Assembly: GCA_032173965.1 (NCBI GenBank)
Contig: CM063288.1
Coordinates: 18,387,501 to 18,451,500 of the forward strand
DNA: 64,000 nucleotides
Origin: Sitta carolinensis
Lineage: Eukaryota > Chordata > Aves > Passeriformes > Sittidae
Direction: 5' to 3'
Part shown: piece after piece, positions 60,600-64,000 of the stretch
Layout of the letters: each line of letters begins with the position of its first letter
Position numbering within the stretch: position 1 is the first letter of the stretch
Program-made: the position numbers and the translations under genes
The notes under the pieces: generated by a model
The model's database searches: none
Told to the model about the DNA's origin: nothing
Seen by the model: the letters and a program-made list of their open reading frames with translations, nothing else

Positions 60600-61565
60600 C
60601 CTGGTGGGTTGATCTTGATTGGCTGCCAGACACCAACCTGGCCAGTCTCTTGCTTTCCATCCTCAGCATGACAGTTGGGACAAAATAAGATGGAAAATCA
60701 CATGGGTTGAGCTAAGGACAGTGTGATCACTTGTCAGTTAATATCACAGGGAAACAGACTTGAAATGATGAATTTGAATTTATTGCAAATTAAATATAGA
60801 ATAGGACAGTGAGAAACAAAGGCTCAAACTACCTCCCCTGGCTCAGCTTCACTCCTTCATTTCCAATTCTTCTTTCCCCTTTCTGCCTAGTGGTGCAGAA
60901 GGAATGAATAATAAGGACTGTGGTTAGCTTATAAGACTTTATCTCTAGCACTCCTTCCTCTGCACACTTTTCCCCTGCTCCAGCACAGGTTCTGTCCATG
61001 CAGTACAGTACTACGGCATAAACTACTCCAGCATAGGCCATCCATGGGTCACAGTTCCTGCCAGGACTTTGCTCCTGCACGGGCTCTCCATAGGCTGCAG
61101 CTTTCTTCCAGGTATATCCACCTGCTCTGGCCTGGGGTCCTGCACAGGCTGCAGAGTGGATACCTCCTCTGGGGTGGTCCTTCATGGGCTGCAGAGAACT
61201 TCTGCTTCACTGCAGTCTTCTCTGTGAGCTGCAGGGGGAATATCTCCTCCAGTGCCTGGAATACCTACTCCCCTCCTTCTTCACCAACCTTGGGTTCTGC
61301 AGAGTTTAACATTTTTCTCACTCCTCCTCACAGCTGCTGTGCAGTATTTTTTACCCTTTCTTAAATACCTCATCACAGAGGCACCGCCTGCTGCACTGGG
61401 AGGCCCGGCTTTGGCCAACAGTGGGTCTGTTTCACAGCTGGCTGGAACCAGCTGTGCTCAGCCCTGGACGAGACGGGAGGTGAGGGGCAGCCTCATGCCT
61501 CTTATCACAGAGGGAACCTGTGCAGTCATCCTCACCTCCTAACCTTGCCATGAAAATGCAATACA
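60600..61565 (-). mobile_element. LTR-like avian ERV element, about 966 bp
   Basis: The sequence has the dispersed avian LTR character: 'gttgatcttgattggctgcc' at one end, repeated phrases such as 'catgggctgcagagaact', then 'aaccttgccatgaaaatgca'. On the minus strand it starts TGTATTGC and carries AATAAA (plus 60779-60784) near its far end. CAATG occurs at 60595-60599 and 61566-61570, a likely 5-bp target duplication. A strict TG...CA boundary would lie two bases inside (60602), so the duplication is provisional. Open frames inside (61044-61542 and 60829-61185) are incidental. Confidence 0.75.
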
Positions 61566-61569
61566 CAAT

Positions 61570-62850
61570 GTAAAACATCAGCTATATGCACAGATCAGCA
61601 CCCAGCATTGCAGGGGCTATAGCCTCTGCAGGTTGCTAACCAGGAATGCTTTCCTGACACCATCAAAAAAAAAATCACATTACTGTTTTGCAATACACCA
61701 TGCACAAGCACATAAGATACTAGTAAAACTTAAAGCTTAGACATCGATAAGCAATACATCTTACTCAAATGCAAAAAAGAGAAAACATCTTTATATATAC
61801 ACCTATATCTATCTATAGATATATTTGAAATACATGATGTCATAAGAGGCATTAGAAACAAGACACATGTGGAGCATGCTGCCACAAACCACAAATGAAG
61901 TGTCTGTCCCTATAAAGTAACCTAGTTAGGTGGGTTGTGGAAGACAGCAACACAACCCTTTCAGTGTGGATTAGTACACTCTACTAGCATGCCATGCACA
62001 GAAACAAGTGCGAGTGATGTTTCTTTAAGAAAGAATCAAGTGACAGCCTTGGAATTGTATGTGCAGCAAGCACCAGGTGGGCAGAGGCTTGACTGCCACA
62101 AGCATACAGCGAAACCTTTTGATACAGACAAATGCTAGTGTAGCTTTGTTGACAAAATATCTGATAGGGATATTGCTTACAATAAGAGAAGAGTTCTTTG
62201 TCGAACAACAGAGTAGCAGTTTCCAGAACAGAAGCTGCATTGTCCAAAGAACATTTGCCATGAAAGCTGTATATTACTTAGGGTTTTTACCAGGATAATT
62301 TTGTAGTCAAAAATACAATCTTTATTCCCCACAAATGCCTCTCACATTTTCATGGCATAGCAATGTGTCAGCAAACACAGACCAAGCTACTATTCAATCC
62401 TCCAGGACATGCTGAAGAAATATGTGGCATGATTAAACTCCCTGGGGTGACTGTTTAGCAAAGCGTTTAATCTTCTATTCATTTGTGTTATTTTTACTAA
62501 TAGTAGTGTGGATTCTTACAGCACTTTGAAATATCTAGCCCTAAACATCTGAAGTTGGATTTTATATTTTTTTAGGAAGAAAATAACCAGAAAACTAAAA
62601 TGTCCTACTGAAGTCTTCTAAAAATGCCAAAAAGCAGCTGCCACACTACTTCAAACCACATCACATGGGCAGCGTGAGAATTCAATGCAGTCTATGTTAC
62701 ATTATGCCACCCACTGGTTCTGATGTCAGACTGTCTGCAAAAACTCTTACAAGAAGGCCTTGCTAATGTAGCCAACACGTAGAAAACTGATTTTTTGTTA
62801 GCCTGATCTGAACAACACTGTAAAGAACAATCTTCATAAAAAAGTGGAAG
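61570..62850. other. Non-coding sequence upstream of GALNT3
   Basis: AT-rich, with a TATA/TCTA simple stretch at about 61793-61825. AATAAA on the minus strand (plus TTTATT, 62321-62326) could end a minus-strand transcript coming from 63 kb. No known repeat is recognised. Confidence 0.4.
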
Positions 62851-62855
62851 TATTA

Positions 62856-63977
62856 TTAACCAAAATCAGCAGAAATTCTTTCCAATCGTGCGAGACAAAA
62901 TTCATTTGGGTTAGTATCAACAATTATTTGACCTAGGTTTTCTAAAAGAAATATTTTAAAATCTACTTTTCTTCTATCTGAATGTGGTTTCAAATCTGAA
63001 CAGGTTTCAAATGTTTCCTGACAATATTGCTTATAGAACATAAACCCCTAAAAGAGTAAGTAAAACTACTAAAACCAAATCAAAACAAAAATCCTAAAAA
63101 ATGGGAAAAAATAGGAAAAAAAATGGTTCAGAATTATTCTAATCAAAACTAACTACATCACTTGGCTTCAAATTAATTGAATTCTTCTATAATTCCAAAA
63201 GCACAGTCTCATAAGAAGTTTGTCGATTTCTCCTTGTTATCAAAGCATACAATCCCCTCCTCAAACCTTCGAGTCCCCTTAACCAGAAGGTGGGTGTGCA
63301 AATACTTCAGAAAAAACCCAAACAAACCTGACACTGATGATCAACTGTTCTCACCAAATTAACAAAAGTCTGACAAAGACATTTCAGGATACTTTAACCG
63401 TAAGAAGTGCTACTTCCACTACTGATTTCTGAATCTAAAATTCTAGACAGGGCTTTTTGTTTTCTTTGCATGAGTATCAGTGTAGGTGAAACTAAAACAC
63501 CAGTTTGGTAAATGATATTTTCGACTCGTACCACCATGGAAATTGATGCTTTTTTCTACTGGCAAATATATAAAAATATAAATCACTGAACAAAACTGTT
63601 TGAGCTTCCTAGAAGTTCATCCCAGAGGACCATCCATTTACATAAGCACCTTTGATGAAGAAACATCCAATTCAGAGTGAGCCCTACATAAAGGTCTAGC
63701 TCCATATGGAATTTGAAGAGTCTTCATAGAATCAAAACCATTCGAAAGTACTTAAGAAATCTGGGATAGCAAGTCGCTTAAGTTTAGCAAACTGCGTTTA
63801 CAAGAATATTAGCTCTTGATTTAAATAAAGGAATAAATGATAAAATGAAATGTATAGAAGTAAAAGGCTCAAGACATGAAAATGAGAAACAGAATCAGCT
63901 GTTTAGTTTCTATCTCCACCCTTGCTTATCTGTTTCAGAGTTCCTACCAAATGCACTCCTAAATAGGGTACAAATAC
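62856..63977 (-). other. Unassigned splice-flanked open segments
   Basis: Four open segments on the minus strand lie after acceptor-like sequences: 63920-63977, 63650-63750, 63399-63555 and 62856-63047. The first three can be joined GT-AG in compatible phase. The fourth is open to a TAA but out of phase with the third. The translations look protein-like (for example VPYLGVHLVGTLKQISK, and ILDSEISSGSSTS) but I recognise no family. In AT-rich DNA chance remains possible. Confidence 0.25.
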
Positions 63978-64000
63978 CTAAAAGAAATAGAAATTCACAA

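Noticed and set aside
60829..61542. Open frames of 96-118 codons
   Set aside because: They lie inside the LTR-like element and show no retroviral protein motifs.

Overview
This window reads as a bird nuclear genome. The non-coding DNA is AT-rich and carries CR1 LINE fragments, with the terminal ATTCTGTG-type repeats on one of them, and LTRs of avian endogenous-retrovirus type. Two conserved vertebrate genes lie tail to tail. The gene order and orientation match the CSRNP3-GALNT3 neighbourhood known from human 2q24.3. The repeats look passerine-like, but that is only an impression.

Left side (1-15.98 kb): a CpG island (about 1.44-2.0 kb) with a TATA-like box, E-box, octamer and EGR-type motifs is a candidate promoter for CSRNP3. 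A second GC-rich patch (4.63-5.05 kb) holds a 12-bp minisatellite. The rest is AT-rich non-coding sequence with a solo LTR carrying a 5-bp target duplication (13974-14430) and an antisense CR1 (14.52-15.35 kb).

Centre (15.98-44.6 kb): CSRNP3 on the + strand has four coding exons (16004-16151, 27759-28018, 33124-33420, 34906-35949). They join in phase to a 582-residue nuclear transcription factor with a basic segment, a cysteine-rich centre and an acidic tract. A minus-oriented LTR starts 56 bp after the first coding exon. Intron 2 holds two copies of a 66-bp hairpin element. A long AT-rich 3' UTR candidate follows, with a strong proximal poly(A) signal near 37.03 kb and possible distal ones up to 44.58 kb.

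Right side (47-59.3 kb): GALNT3 on the - strand has ten coding exons (59223 down to 48717). They encode a Golgi UDP-GalNAc:polypeptide GalNAc-transferase of about 631 residues with glycosyltransferase and ricin-type lectin domains. Every junction is GT-AG and phase-consistent. The one defect is a single-base frameshift just after the transmembrane anchor (about 59100-59109).

Far right (59.3-64 kb): GALNT3 upstream sequence with a candidate 5' UTR donor near 60175, a roughly 966-bp LTR-like element (60600-61565), and splice-flanked, protein-like open segments on the - strand at 62.86-63.98 kb that I cannot assign to a gene. I found no tRNA, rRNA, CRISPR array or bacterial-type feature. The two recognised genes act separately: CSRNP3 in the nucleus in transcription, GALNT3 in the Golgi in mucin-type O-glycosylation.
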